Source: JBAYJY01 sp041664945 (GTDB lineage Bacteria > UBP15 > UBA6099). From it: a stretch of 20,050 nt of DNA. Positions within the stretch are counted from its first letter, which is position 1; each line of letters starts with the position of its first letter. This document shows positions 1-7,019 of this stretch, piece after piece. Both the position numbers and the translations under genes were made by a program. The notes under the pieces are model-generated. The model saw only the letters and a list, made by a program, of their open reading frames with translations. It was not told the DNA's origin and did no database searches. The stretch covers positions 1-20,050 of the forward strand of contig JBAYJY010000079.1 in assembly GCA_041664945.1 (NCBI GenBank). Direction: 5' to 3'.

Positions 1-1
1 A

Positions 2-1765
2 AATACGGGCGCCGCTAACAAGCCGGCGTCGCTGTTCATAAGCCTGCGGCCCTATAACCCCGAGGGGTTGAGCGTGGTAAAGACGATCGGGGCCGACGAG
101 AAACGGTTCACTGTCAATCGCGGCACGGCCGTGGCGTTCATGAAGAAACCCGACGCGGTGGACTGCTCGAACGAGGCGGACGGCGATGTGTCGCTGACGC
201 TGGACGCGCCGATGAACCGGCGGGCGGCGTCCTGCCGGGTCGGGCTATGCAATGCGATGGCGGAGTACAAACTGGCGCTGCCGCCGGGCGAGGAAAAAAC
301 CTTCTGGTTCATCACGCCGGTTAAGTTGCTTAACGACAATGGCGCCTGGGCGGACGAAGCGCGGAAGGCGGACTCCGAGGCGATTCTCGAAAAGACATAC
401 CGCGAGTGGAAGGAACGGCTCGCAGGAACGATTCAGCTTGAACTGCCGGACGACAATCTGCAGCGCGCGTTCGACATCAACAAGGCGTATCTGTTGCTTT
501 TGTGGGATGGAGACGCGATCACGCCTGGGCCGTTCACCTACCATCACTTCTGGTTCCGGGACGCGGCGTATCAGATTTCCGCGCTCGATAAAATCGGCTT
601 CCACCGCGAGGCGGAACAGATTCTGGACACCTACCCGAAGCGGCAGCGGGCGGACGGATTTTTCATTTCGCAGAACGGAGAATGGGACGCGAACGGGCAG
701 GCGATGTGGACGCTGCTCGATCACTACAAATATACGCGGGACGCCAAGTTTCTCGAAAAAATGTATCCGGCTCTCGTCAAAGGCGTCGGATGGATTAAGC
801 AGAAACGCATGGCGACGACGCAGGACCGGAACAGCCCGGTTTACGGACTGCTGCCTGCGGGATTCAGCGCGGAGCACTTCGGCCCGAACGATTTTTATTA
901 CTGGGACGATTTCTGGTGCCTCGCGGGAATACGGGCGGCCGAGGAGGCCGCGGCCGATCTCGGAAAGAACGACGAACTGCGCGAGTTCCATCAGGAGTTC
1001 GACAGATATCTCGGGCACGTCGAGGCGTCTCTCGCTCACGTCGAGCGAAAGCTCGGCATGCGCGTGATTCCGGCGTCGCCCAACCGGCGCATGAACTCCG
1101 GCGCCATCGGAGCGCTCTGCACGATGTACCCGCTTCGCATCTACCCGCCGGACGACGACCGCATGGCGAACACGCTCGCCGAGATCAGGCGGGTCTCTTT
1201 CTATGAAAACGGCTTCTATCAGAACAATCACCATTCGGGCATTAACGCTTATCTGACGTTCCAGTTCGCGCAGTGCCTGTTGCAGAAACGCGACCCGGAG
1301 GCGTGGACGCTTCTGCGATATATACTGGGGCTGGCGACGACGACTTACACATGGCCGGAGGCGGTGCATACGCAGACGGGCGGCGGCGTGATGGGCGACG
1401 GCCACCACGGCTGGGCGGTCGCCGATTTTCTGCATCTTGTCCGCAATCTGCTCCTCATTGAAGAGGGGGAGAATCTCGTTCTTTTCCCGCTGTTGCCGGC
1501 GGATTGGTTCGAGGAGGGAAAGAGCATCTCGATCAAGGATGCGCCGACACATTTCGGGAAGGTCGACGCGGTTATGAAGTCCGACGGGCGGCGCGCCACG
1601 GTCGAGTTCAACTGCCGTTGGAGCTACACGCCGGAGAAGCTGATTGTCTGCTTCCCGCGCGAGATTTCCACGGCGAAGATAGACGGAAAAGAAGATACGA
1701 TCCAGTTTTCGGACCGCGTGGAACTCGATCCGGGCGTTACGAAGATTGAGGTCACGTTCGCGTAA
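2..1765 (+). CDS. Six-hairpin glycosidase, GH15/GH63-like (5' truncated by window)
   Basis: The frame is open from base 2, so the true start lies upstream of the window. About 588 codons are visible. The first roughly 190 residues look like a beta-rich N-terminal domain. The rest resembles an (alpha/alpha)6 barrel of the six-hairpin glycosidase superfamily. Visible motifs are HHFWFRDAAYQ near 540-570, GEWDANGQAMW near 680-710, WPEAVHTQTGGGVMGDGHHGWA near 1350-1415, and a short C-terminal beta domain. Family knowledge places such proteins among glucoamylase, glycogen-debranching or mannosyl-glucosidase-like inverting enzymes. The acidic residues in WDAN and WPEA are candidates for the general acid and base, but I cannot assign them. 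No signal peptide can be judged because the N-terminus is missing. The exact GH family and substrate are unresolved. The gene reads toward DUF5693 with a 196-base gap, so they need not share an operon. Confidence 0.8.
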   Translation, partial: NTGAANKPASLFISLRPYNPEGLSVVKTIGADEKRFTVNRGTAVAFMKKPDAVDCSNEADGDVSLTLDAPMNRRAASCRVGLCNAMAEYKLALPPGEEKTFWFITPVKLLNDNGAWADEARKADSEAILEKTYREWKERLAGTIQLELPDDNLQRAFDINKAYLLLLWDGDAITPGPFTYHHFWFRDAAYQISALDKIGFHREAEQILDTYPKRQRADGFFISQNGEWDANGQAMWTLLDHYKYTRDAKFLEKMYPALVKGVGWIKQKRMATTQDRNSPVYGLLPAGFSAEHFGPNDFYYWDDFWCLAGIRAAEEAAADLGKNDELREFHQEFDRYLGHVEASLAHVERKLGMRVIPASPNRRMNSGAIGALCTMYPLRIYPPDDDRMANTLAEIRRVSFYENGFYQNNHHSGINAYLTFQFAQCLLQKRDPEAWTLLRYILGLATTTYTWPEAVHTQTGGGVMGDGHHGWAVADFLHLVRNLLLIEEGENLVLFPLLPADWFEEGKSISIKDAPTHFGKVDAVMKSDGRRATVEFNCRWSYTPEKLIVCFPREISTAKIDGKEDTIQFSDRVELDPGVTKIEVTFA

Positions 1766-1870
1766 AGCAGTAGCGAGCGGCGAGAACATAGGAATAAAAG
1801 GACATTAGCTGGAAGTTTGGGGAAAGCAAAACGCTTGCGATTCTCGAACATCGAGGAAAAACTAAAGATA

Positions 1871-1900
1871 TTGTCATTCCGAGCGAAGCGAGGAATCTCA
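1871..1900 (+). repeat. Dispersed intergenic repeat, copy 1 (TCATTCCGA family)
   Basis: This 30-base element begins TTGTCATTCCGA and ends GGAATCTCA. The outer ATTCC and GGAAT pair around a GAGCGAAGCGA core. A second copy at 13828-13857 in the same orientation matches at 25 of 30 positions. It is the only recognisable structure in the gap 1766-1961. Confidence 0.6.
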
Positions 1901-1961
1901 AATAAATGTCAATCGGCATTTAGTTAATACTGAAGACATTAAACAAAGAGCGAGGGGTTTT

Positions 1962-3878
1962 ATGAAGAATCGCGGGATAGCGTTTTGGCTGCTGATAGTC
2001 ATAACCTTTATAGGCCTGGGCGCGGCGGGCCGGATTGTGATGAAGCGCGCCGCATACGAGAGGGCGAACCGCACGGTGCAGATTGCTGTCGATCTGCCGT
2101 CGCTGGCGTCGCTGTTGCCGCCGGGCGTCGATCCGGCGTCGGTGACCGGGCGGCTGAAACAGATAGGCATAACCACTTATGGCGTCTATGAGTTCAAGGG
2201 AAAAGAGTTGCTGACTAACCACGACATTCTGGCCTATCGCACGTGGCCGGAGGCGCTGGCTTCGGTCGGCATGAAGGACCCCGGAAACATGGTGCTGACG
2301 CTGCAGGGGAGATGGCTGAGCCCGCTGGTTCCTAACTATCTCAACGCCTATTTCGGCGCGGATTCCTGCGAGCCGGGCGGCGTCTGCCGCATTCCGGACA
2401 TCGGGCTGACGTTGGAGACGCTGACGTTCGGGCTTCACGGCGCCGGCATCGACGGCGCGATTGCCCCGAGATTTTTCAACACGGCGTTCGAGAATGAACT
2501 GACGATAAAGATGAAGATGGCGGCGCTGGACAGGCTGAAGCCGTCGGTGATAGTGTTCGACGGCGAAACGGCGCTCGGTTTTCCGGAGTTGCTGAAAGTC
2601 ACGGCCGGCGAGATATGGCGGCGTCCGGGCTGGTCGGTGGGCCTCGTCGACATGGTGGAACAGGACGGCGTGAAAAAACTCGCGTGGATGCTGCCGGGGC
2701 GCGTTATCCCGGTGCACAGCATTCCCGAAAAGGAGATTGGCAAGAATCCGCCGGCGAAGGCGCTGATCCGCTATCAGCGGGCGGTGAAGGAGCGCGGAAT
2801 CCGTTTCCTGTATGTGAGGCTCTACACTGAACGGTTCGGTAAGACGGGCGATGAGGCGCTTGAGGAAAACATCAAATATCTGGAAGACCTTGTGAAAGGC
2901 CTGACGGACGACGGTTTCATAATCGGGACGGCGGAACCGCTGCAGCCGTTCATAAGCAAGCCAGTGACGCGCGCTGCGTGCGTGGCTGGCGCGGTTGCGT
3001 TTGCGGGATTGCTGCTGTTCATCGGATTCGGGTTCCCGGGTTGGCTGTCGCTGCTTGGAGCGCTGGGAGCGTTCGCGGTGGTTTTCGCGTTTCCGCAGTC
3101 CGGCGCGGCGGCGGGGATGGCGTATAAATATGTGATAAAACTTACGGCGCTCGGAACGGCGTGCGTGGTTCCGGGAATGTCGGTGGCGGCGCTGTTCATA
3201 GTGGGGCGGCGCCTTTCGGAAACGGAATACAAGCCCGGAGCGGGAGAGGCGGCGGCCCGCTGGGCGGGGGCATGCGCGCTCACGCTCGCGGGAGGCATTT
3301 TCACCGCTGCGATGCTCTCGCAACGCGAATATTTTCTGCGCATGGAGGTTTTCTCCGGAGTCAAAATAGCGTTTTTAATGCCGCTGATGCTGGTGTTCTT
3401 CGTGTATCTGAGAGAAACGGGCGAAAAGCTCGGCGAGTTTTTCAATTCGCCGCTGAGGTATATAGAGGTAGCGATCGGGCTGGTAGCGGTTGCCGGGCTT
3501 GCGGTTTATCTGATACGGTCCGGGAATCAGTCGACTCCTGCCACGGCTATGACTGATCAGGAAAGCGCGTTGCGCACCGGCCTCGAATCGATGTTCTACG
3601 CGCGGCCGCGGTTCAAGGAGTTTCTAATCGGCCACCCGGCGCTTCTTCTCGTGGGACTGCTGCCGCTGGGGAGAAAAAAGTACGTCGGCCTGTTGCTGAT
3701 ACTCGTCGGCGTGATAGGGCAGGTCAGCCTTTTCAATTCGTTCTGCCATCTGCACACGCCTATAGTGATGACATATATCCGCTCGGTGGTTGGAATCATG
3801 CTCGGATTGGTTATCGGACTCGGCCTCAGAATGGCCGGAACCGTGGTCTTGGAGTTGTTTCCAAAGAAGAGCGCTTGA
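1962..3878 (+). CDS. DUF5693 family membrane protein
   Basis: This 638-residue protein has one N-terminal membrane segment (about residues 7-26), a soluble region of about 300 residues, and a hydrophobic C-terminal half from about residue 333 with roughly seven or eight membrane segments. The overall layout and the opening of the soluble region (VDLPSLASLLPPGVDPASV) match my memory of DUF5693 proteins, whose biochemical role is not established. The soluble region would lie outside the cytoplasm if the first helix is a signal anchor. The ATG at 1962 is preceded by GCGAGGGGTTTT, a reasonable ribosome site. In other bacteria such genes are sometimes seen beside cell-surface polysaccharide genes; nothing here confirms that role. 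The gene converges on a minus-strand gene only 14 bases away. Family assignment is fairly secure and function is unknown. Confidence 0.75.
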   Translation: MKNRGIAFWLLIVITFIGLGAAGRIVMKRAAYERANRTVQIAVDLPSLASLLPPGVDPASVTGRLKQIGITTYGVYEFKGKELLTNHDILAYRTWPEALASVGMKDPGNMVLTLQGRWLSPLVPNYLNAYFGADSCEPGGVCRIPDIGLTLETLTFGLHGAGIDGAIAPRFFNTAFENELTIKMKMAALDRLKPSVIVFDGETALGFPELLKVTAGEIWRRPGWSVGLVDMVEQDGVKKLAWMLPGRVIPVHSIPEKEIGKNPPAKALIRYQRAVKERGIRFLYVRLYTERFGKTGDEALEENIKYLEDLVKGLTDDGFIIGTAEPLQPFISKPVTRAACVAGAVAFAGLLLFIGFGFPGWLSLLGALGAFAVVFAFPQSGAAAGMAYKYVIKLTALGTACVVPGMSVAALFIVGRRLSETEYKPGAGEAAARWAGACALTLAGGIFTAAMLSQREYFLRMEVFSGVKIAFLMPLMLVFFVYLRETGEKLGEFFNSPLRYIEVAIGLVAVAGLAVYLIRSGNQSTPATAMTDQESALRTGLESMFYARPRFKEFLIGHPALLLVGLLPLGRKKYVGLLLILVGVIGQVSLFNSFCHLHTPIVMTYIRSVVGIMLGLVIGLGLRMAGTVVLELFPKKSA

Positions 3879-3892
3879 ACTTGAAGCGAGTT

Positions 3893-4309
3893 CTATATTT
3901 CTGATTGTTCAGACGGCCTGATGTATTTATAGACGCCTGAGCTTATTTTTTCGAATTTTGGGCTGTTGTTCATCGCTGTTACGATGACGGAATAGAAATT
4001 TTCCGCTTTGCTGCGCACGCGGCCGTCATTAATGAGCAATTCGCGGAGCTCGACGACTTTCACCGGCTGTTCGAGTCCGCACGCGATGTCTTCTATGACG
4101 TCGATGAGTTGGTGGGTTTTGACTTTCGTTCCCCCGAGTCCGAGTGTCGCCATTTTTTTCGAGAGGCTCGCCACTTCTCGCTTGAGTTCCCTAATCTCCT
4201 CGCGCGCTTTTGCGAGTTCTTTCTCGACGTCTTCCATCTGTTTTTGCAGGGCGACCGTTTCTGCAAGTTCCTGAATATCTCGTTTTATTCTCTGATATGT
4301 GACGGTCAT
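3893..4309 (-). CDS. Coiled-coil protein with C-terminal winged-helix-like domain
   Basis: Reading from the ATG at 4309 gives 138 residues. Residues about 5-55 form a heptad-rich coiled coil with dense Glu, Lys and Leu. Residues about 66-131 look like a compact winged helix ending KFEKISSGVYKYI, reminiscent of HARE-HTH-type modules that read a promoter-associated or regulatory partner. The frame extends 22 codons further upstream to 4375, but 4309 has AAAGG ten bases ahead and better fits the start of the coiled coil. No membrane segment or signal is visible. The gene is convergent with DUF5693 and has an AT-rich upstream region. I do not recognise a named family. A DNA-binding or scaffold role is an inference from architecture only. 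Confidence 0.65.
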   Translation of the reverse strand: MTVTYQRIKRDIQELAETVALQKQMEDVEKELAKAREEIRELKREVASLSKKMATLGLGGTKVKTHQLIDVIEDIACGLEQPVKVVELRELLINDGRVRSKAENFYSVIVTAMNNSPKFEKISSGVYKYIRPSEQSEI

Positions 4310-4492
4310 TGTTATAACGCCTTTCCCAATTCGATTAATCCCGGATTCGCCAATAGGACGCCGAATCCAGGTCAATGTTCATAGCGGCGATCTGCTTCGT
4401 TATCGGCGCATTATTTTGTTCATGAACCCAAGTTCTATTCACTTCAAAAATACGCCTTCCGCCTCGCATTTCATCCACTCTGAGCCATTGCG

Positions 4493-4517
4493 CCCAAATC
4501 CTAATGACGGATTTGGG
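4493..4517. repeat. Perfect 9-bp dyad in the 4310-4607 gap
   Basis: CCCAAATCC and GGATTTGGG pair perfectly around the 7-base spacer TAATGAC. No U-rich tail follows on either strand, so it is not a clear terminator. It lies about 185 bases upstream of the start at 4309 and could be an operator. The remainder of the gap 4310-4607 is AT-rich, and I see no gene or confident promoter in it. Confidence 0.5.
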
Positions 4518-4607
4518 TTAATATATGTTTCATTTATTATTGAAAAAAGTCAACAGAGGCTGGAGAGTAAAACGTTAAAATGTTAAGTTTTGACGCGAAA
4601 ACGCTCA

Positions 4608-4640
4608 AATAAAAAACCCGGCCGTGCGGACCGGGTTTGA
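4608..4640 (-). terminator. Rho-independent terminator of the YtxH gene
   Basis: AAACCCGG (4614-4621) pairs with CCGGGTTT (4631-4638) around a 9-base loop. Read on the minus strand the stem runs into GGGTTTTTTATTT, a proper U tract. It sits about 30 bases after the stop of the minus-strand gene ending at 4671. Confidence 0.85.
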
Positions 4641-4670
4641 AAAAGCGATTATTCGGGCTGAGGACTGTTG

Positions 4671-5003
4671 TTACTCTTCGCCCTCTTTTTTCTTTGCGAG
4701 TTTTTCTTTTGCGTGTTCGATAGCCGAGGAGGTTTTCTCGACGGCGCTGGAGTAGGCGGTCGACATTTTGTCTTTGGCTTCCTCAAACGCTTCTTTTGAC
4801 TTATCGATCAACTCGCCCGCTGAGTCAGAAATATCAGAGAAGCGGTCTTTAATTTTTTCGCGAGTATCCTTGCCGGACTGAGGCGCGTAAAGAAGGGCGG
4901 TGATGGCGCCCACGATGCTGCCCGCGCCGAACGCCAGCAGAACGCCGGGCCAGCCTATTCCGCGCTTTGTTTCTCTCACTTCGATTTTTTCGTTCTCTGC
5001 CAT
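4671..5003 (-). CDS. YtxH domain-containing small membrane protein
   Basis: The protein has 110 residues with a single membrane helix at about residues 17-38, followed by the signature YAPQSGKDTREKIKDR, which is typical of YtxH/gas-vesicle-annotated proteins. After it comes a long amphipathic Lys/Glu/Ala-rich helix (about 45-105), probably cytosolic coiled coil. Family members are general-stress or envelope-associated proteins of unknown biochemistry. The ATG at 5003 has AAGGAGA in ideal position. A near-consensus housekeeping promoter (5048-5076) and a strong terminator (4608-4640) bracket it, so it is a single-gene unit. It is divergent from the HTH/receiver regulator at 5306, which could plausibly control it, although no direct evidence is present. 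Confidence 0.85.
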   Translation of the reverse strand: MAENEKIEVRETKRGIGWPGVLLAFGAGSIVGAITALLYAPQSGKDTREKIKDRFSDISDSAGELIDKSKEAFEEAKDKMSTAYSSAVEKTSSAIEHAKEKLAKKKEGEE

Positions 5004-5047
5004 GATTTTCTCCTTCTAATGCCGTTTTCTATTACTATAGCGAAAAA

Positions 5048-5076
5048 AGTATAATTTTACATGCTGCGCGTGTCAA
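5048..5076 (-). promoter_or_regulatory. Sigma-70-type promoter for the YtxH gene
   Basis: On the minus strand TTGACA (5071-5076) is followed after exactly 17 bases by TATACT (5048-5053). This is the best -35/-10 pair in the window and points straight into the YtxH gene, with a leader of about 40 bases. Confidence 0.8.
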
Positions 5077-5100
5077 GCGGCATCGAGCGGAAGCCGGACA

Positions 5101-5187
5101 AGAGCTTTGTAGTCTCTTTGACTACAAGTATCGAAATAGGCGGTCAGGTAGCGGGATCAGAGCTTGTAGTCTCATTGGCTACAAGCT
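5101..5187. repeat. Two related TTGTAGTC dyads between divergent promoters
   Basis: Copy 1 (5101-5128) has TTGTAGTC (5107-5114) and GACTACAA (5120-5127) around TCTTT. Copy 2 (5159-5187) has AGCTTGTAG (5161-5169) and CTACAAGCT (5179-5187) around a 9-base spacer. The copies are direct repeats starting AGAGCTT, 58 bases apart. They lie upstream of both the YtxH promoter and the promoter at 5243-5271, the expected place for operators of a divergent regulator. Confidence 0.65.
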
Positions 5188-5242
5188 TCAAAAAAGATAT
5201 TTTTGTCCTTTGATTAAAAGAAAAATAATTTTTATTCGGGTA

Positions 5243-5271
5243 TTTACTCGCAATAACAAACAACTTATAAT
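5243..5271 (+). promoter_or_regulatory. Promoter for the HTH/receiver gene
   Basis: TTTACT (5243-5248) and a perfect TATAAT (5266-5271) are separated by 17 bases. Transcription would start near 5278, giving a leader of about 28 bases before the ATG at 5306. Confidence 0.7.
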
Positions 5272-5305
5272 GGCATGACCCTACCTTAGAGCGAGAGTGG
5301 AAAAA

Positions 5306-5869
5306 ATGAAACAGATTCTAACAACTACGGATGTGGCAAAGCTTCTTGGGCTACATGTCAACACGCTGAAAAACTGGGTGCGGGATGGCAAACTGCCGTC
5401 TTTCCGCACTATAGGCGGCCACTACCGCATAAGAGTGGACGAGCTTGTTGCCGCGTTGAGGGAAAAAGGAATCCCTGTTCCAGAGGCGCTTCTTGAAACA
5501 AGCAGAAAAGATGTGTTCGTGGTGCATCCTAAAGATGACGAGCGGGTTGAGATCGAACGCAATCTGAGCGCCGCGGGCCAATTGAATGTGACTTGCTTCG
5601 ACTGCGGAGTGGAGGCTTTGATGGCTATGGGGCGCAATATGCCGGCCGTCATTGTCTGGGACGCGGCGCGCAAGGATGTCGACGTTGTCACGGTGCTGCG
5701 TTCTCTGAGAAGCAAGGAAACGGCGCACAGAGTCGATATGGTTCTTATCGGCAGCGGCGATTCGCTGATGAACTCCGGGCTTCCCGAGGAAATGTCGGAA
5801 GTTCCGCTGTTCACATACCCTGACAATTTGCCGGATATGGTTAAATGGATGCGCCGGATAACCGACTAA
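5306..5869 (+). CDS. MerR/excisionase-type HTH protein with degenerate receiver domain
   Basis: The protein has 187 residues from ATG 5306, which has AGTGG six bases ahead. An in-frame GTG at 5297 lacks a site and would add three residues. Residues 6-53 are a MerR/excisionase (HTH_17) winged helix: TTTDVAKLLGLHVNTLKNW, then a GGHYRI wing. Residues about 68-185 fold like a response-regulator receiver: DVFVVHPKDDE (acidic pair D77/D78), then PAVIVWD with D119 where the phospho-acceptor would lie. The conserved Thr/Ser is replaced in VLIGSG, and the usual Lys before Pro is Tyr (FTYP). So the domain is probably a pseudo-receiver that is not phosphorylated in the standard way. It is divergent from ytxH, with twin dyads in between. 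A role as local transcription regulator is inferred. Confidence 0.75.
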   Translation: MKQILTTTDVAKLLGLHVNTLKNWVRDGKLPSFRTIGGHYRIRVDELVAALREKGIPVPEALLETSRKDVFVVHPKDDERVEIERNLSAAGQLNVTCFDCGVEALMAMGRNMPAVIVWDAARKDVDVVTVLRSLRSKETAHRVDMVLIGSGDSLMNSGLPEEMSEVPLFTYPDNLPDMVKWMRRITD

Positions 5870-5966
5870 CCTGATTCGCTAACTAACATCCAGTGGAATT
5901 TCGAACAAAGCAGAAGAATTCTGGATTTTTCGCGTGCGGCTTTCGTGTGTTTCCAATCCGTTTTTA

Positions 5967-5975
5967 TGTTATAAT
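5967..5975 (+). promoter_or_regulatory. Extended -10 promoter for the alpha/beta hydrolase
   Basis: TG-T-TATAAT is present with a T-rich upstream tract and no convincing -35. Transcription would start near 5982, about 30 bases before the ATG. A near-identical block occurs at 14531-14551. Confidence 0.65.
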
Positions 5976-6013
5976 AGTGTAAATAACCATTTAAGAAACC
6001 CGGGAGGCGCCGT

Positions 6014-6736
6014 ATGGATACTGAAAAAGTCCGGTTCAGCAGCGGAGTCCACAATCTCATCGGGATATATCACGAAGGCGAGGGATCGCCGAAAGCGGCG
6101 GTTGTGATCAGCCATGGATTTGCGGCGAATAAGGAAAGCGATAAGTGGGTGTATGTGAGCGAGGGGTTTGCGGAGGCGGGAATATCCACGCTACGCTTCG
6201 ATCATGCAGGCCGGGGAGAGAGCGACGGCCTGTTCGAGGACGTGACGCTGACCGGACGAATAGCGGATTTGAGAGCTGCGGTGTCGTTCGTGGGGGCGAA
6301 TAAAGGGATCGGGCGCATAGCGCTGATCGGAAGCAGTTTCGGCGGCGACACGGCGCTGTTCGTGGCGGCTGACCCCGGAATCGCGTGCGCGGCGATAATT
6401 GCGACGCCGTTTTCTTTCGATTTTATGGATGAGGCCGAAACAGGCGACGGTTATATTGAAATCGACGGACTGCGCGTTAAACGCGGTTTGAAGCAGGACG
6501 TGGCGAAATACGATATCGAGGCGCAGGCGGCGAAGGTTTCCCGGTTGCTGATCATGCACGGCACGCAGGACGAGGTTGTTCCCCCGAGCGACGCGCTTCT
6601 AATTTATGAAAGCGCCGCCGAACCGAAACAGCTCGAAATGATTGAGGGCGCCGACCACAGGTTCTCACAACATACTCATCGCGAACTCATGTTCGACCAC
6701 ATCTTCGAATGGTTCCAGAAATATCTGAAAGAATAA
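6014..6736 (+). CDS. Alpha/beta hydrolase (serine esterase/acylaminoacyl peptidase-like)
   Basis: This 240-residue cytosolic protein without signal peptide has the full alpha/beta hydrolase layout. The oxyanion segment is SHGFAANK (33-40). The nucleophile elbow GSSFG has Ser108. Asp186 lies in HGTQDEVVP, and His215 in GADHRF completes the triad. RFDHAGRGESDG (61-72) is typical of the esterase/lipase group annotated as alpha/beta fold hydrolase or S9-like. Length is normal and all catalytic residues are present. The ATG at 6014 is preceded by GGGAGGCGCCGT. It has its own extended -10 promoter and appears monocistronic, converging on the C45 gene. The substrate cannot be told; small acyl esters or peptides are possible. 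Confidence 0.85.
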   Translation: MDTEKVRFSSGVHNLIGIYHEGEGSPKAAVVISHGFAANKESDKWVYVSEGFAEAGISTLRFDHAGRGESDGLFEDVTLTGRIADLRAAVSFVGANKGIGRIALIGSSFGGDTALFVAADPGIACAAIIATPFSFDFMDEAETGDGYIEIDGLRVKRGLKQDVAKYDIEAQAAKVSRLLIMHGTQDEVVPPSDALLIYESAAEPKQLEMIEGADHRFSQHTHRELMFDHIFEWFQKYLKE

Positions 6737-6762
6737 AAGCGTCATTAGGCGATAAGAAAATT

Positions 6763-7009
6763 GCGGCTTTAGACCGTAGGCCTTGGGCGTTAGGCTAAAG
6801 ATTAAAAAATCAAACCCCCATGCGCCAACAGAACGACAAATCCGAGTTGCTAATTAATTCATTAGTATGCGGGCAATGGATTCCCGACAAGAACATTCGG
6901 GAATGACGGTCTTTTTGTGTCTGTTTACTTATGGCTGCACAGCAAAAAATCCAAAGATGCTAAGTTTTTGTTTTTAGCCTAAGGCCAAATGCCCAAAGCC
7001 TAAGGCCGC
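6763..7009. repeat. 247-bp intergenic segment bounded by 37-bp imperfect inverted repeats
   Basis: The left end 6763-6799 starts GCGGCTTTAG and ends TTAGGCTAAA. The right end 6973-7009 is its reverse complement at 29 of 37 ungapped positions, with the outer and inner ends best conserved. It fills almost the whole gap between two convergent genes and has no open frame of note. It may be a small non-coding repeat element, or a long-range hairpin at the transcript ends. Confidence 0.5.
6880..6904. repeat. ATTCCCGA/TCGGGAAT palindromic repeat
   Basis: A perfect 8-bp dyad, ATTCCCGA (6880-6887) and TCGGGAAT (6897-6904), sits around a 9-base loop inside the 247-bp segment. The flank GAATGACGG resembles common dispersed bacterial GGATTCCCG/CGGGAATGAC repeats. 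Confidence 0.55.
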
Positions 7010-7019
7010 TTTAAATAAA

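Noticed and set aside
5101..5187. CRISPR-like repeat pair
   Set aside because: There are only two copies, they are internally palindromic and divergent, and no cas genes are present.
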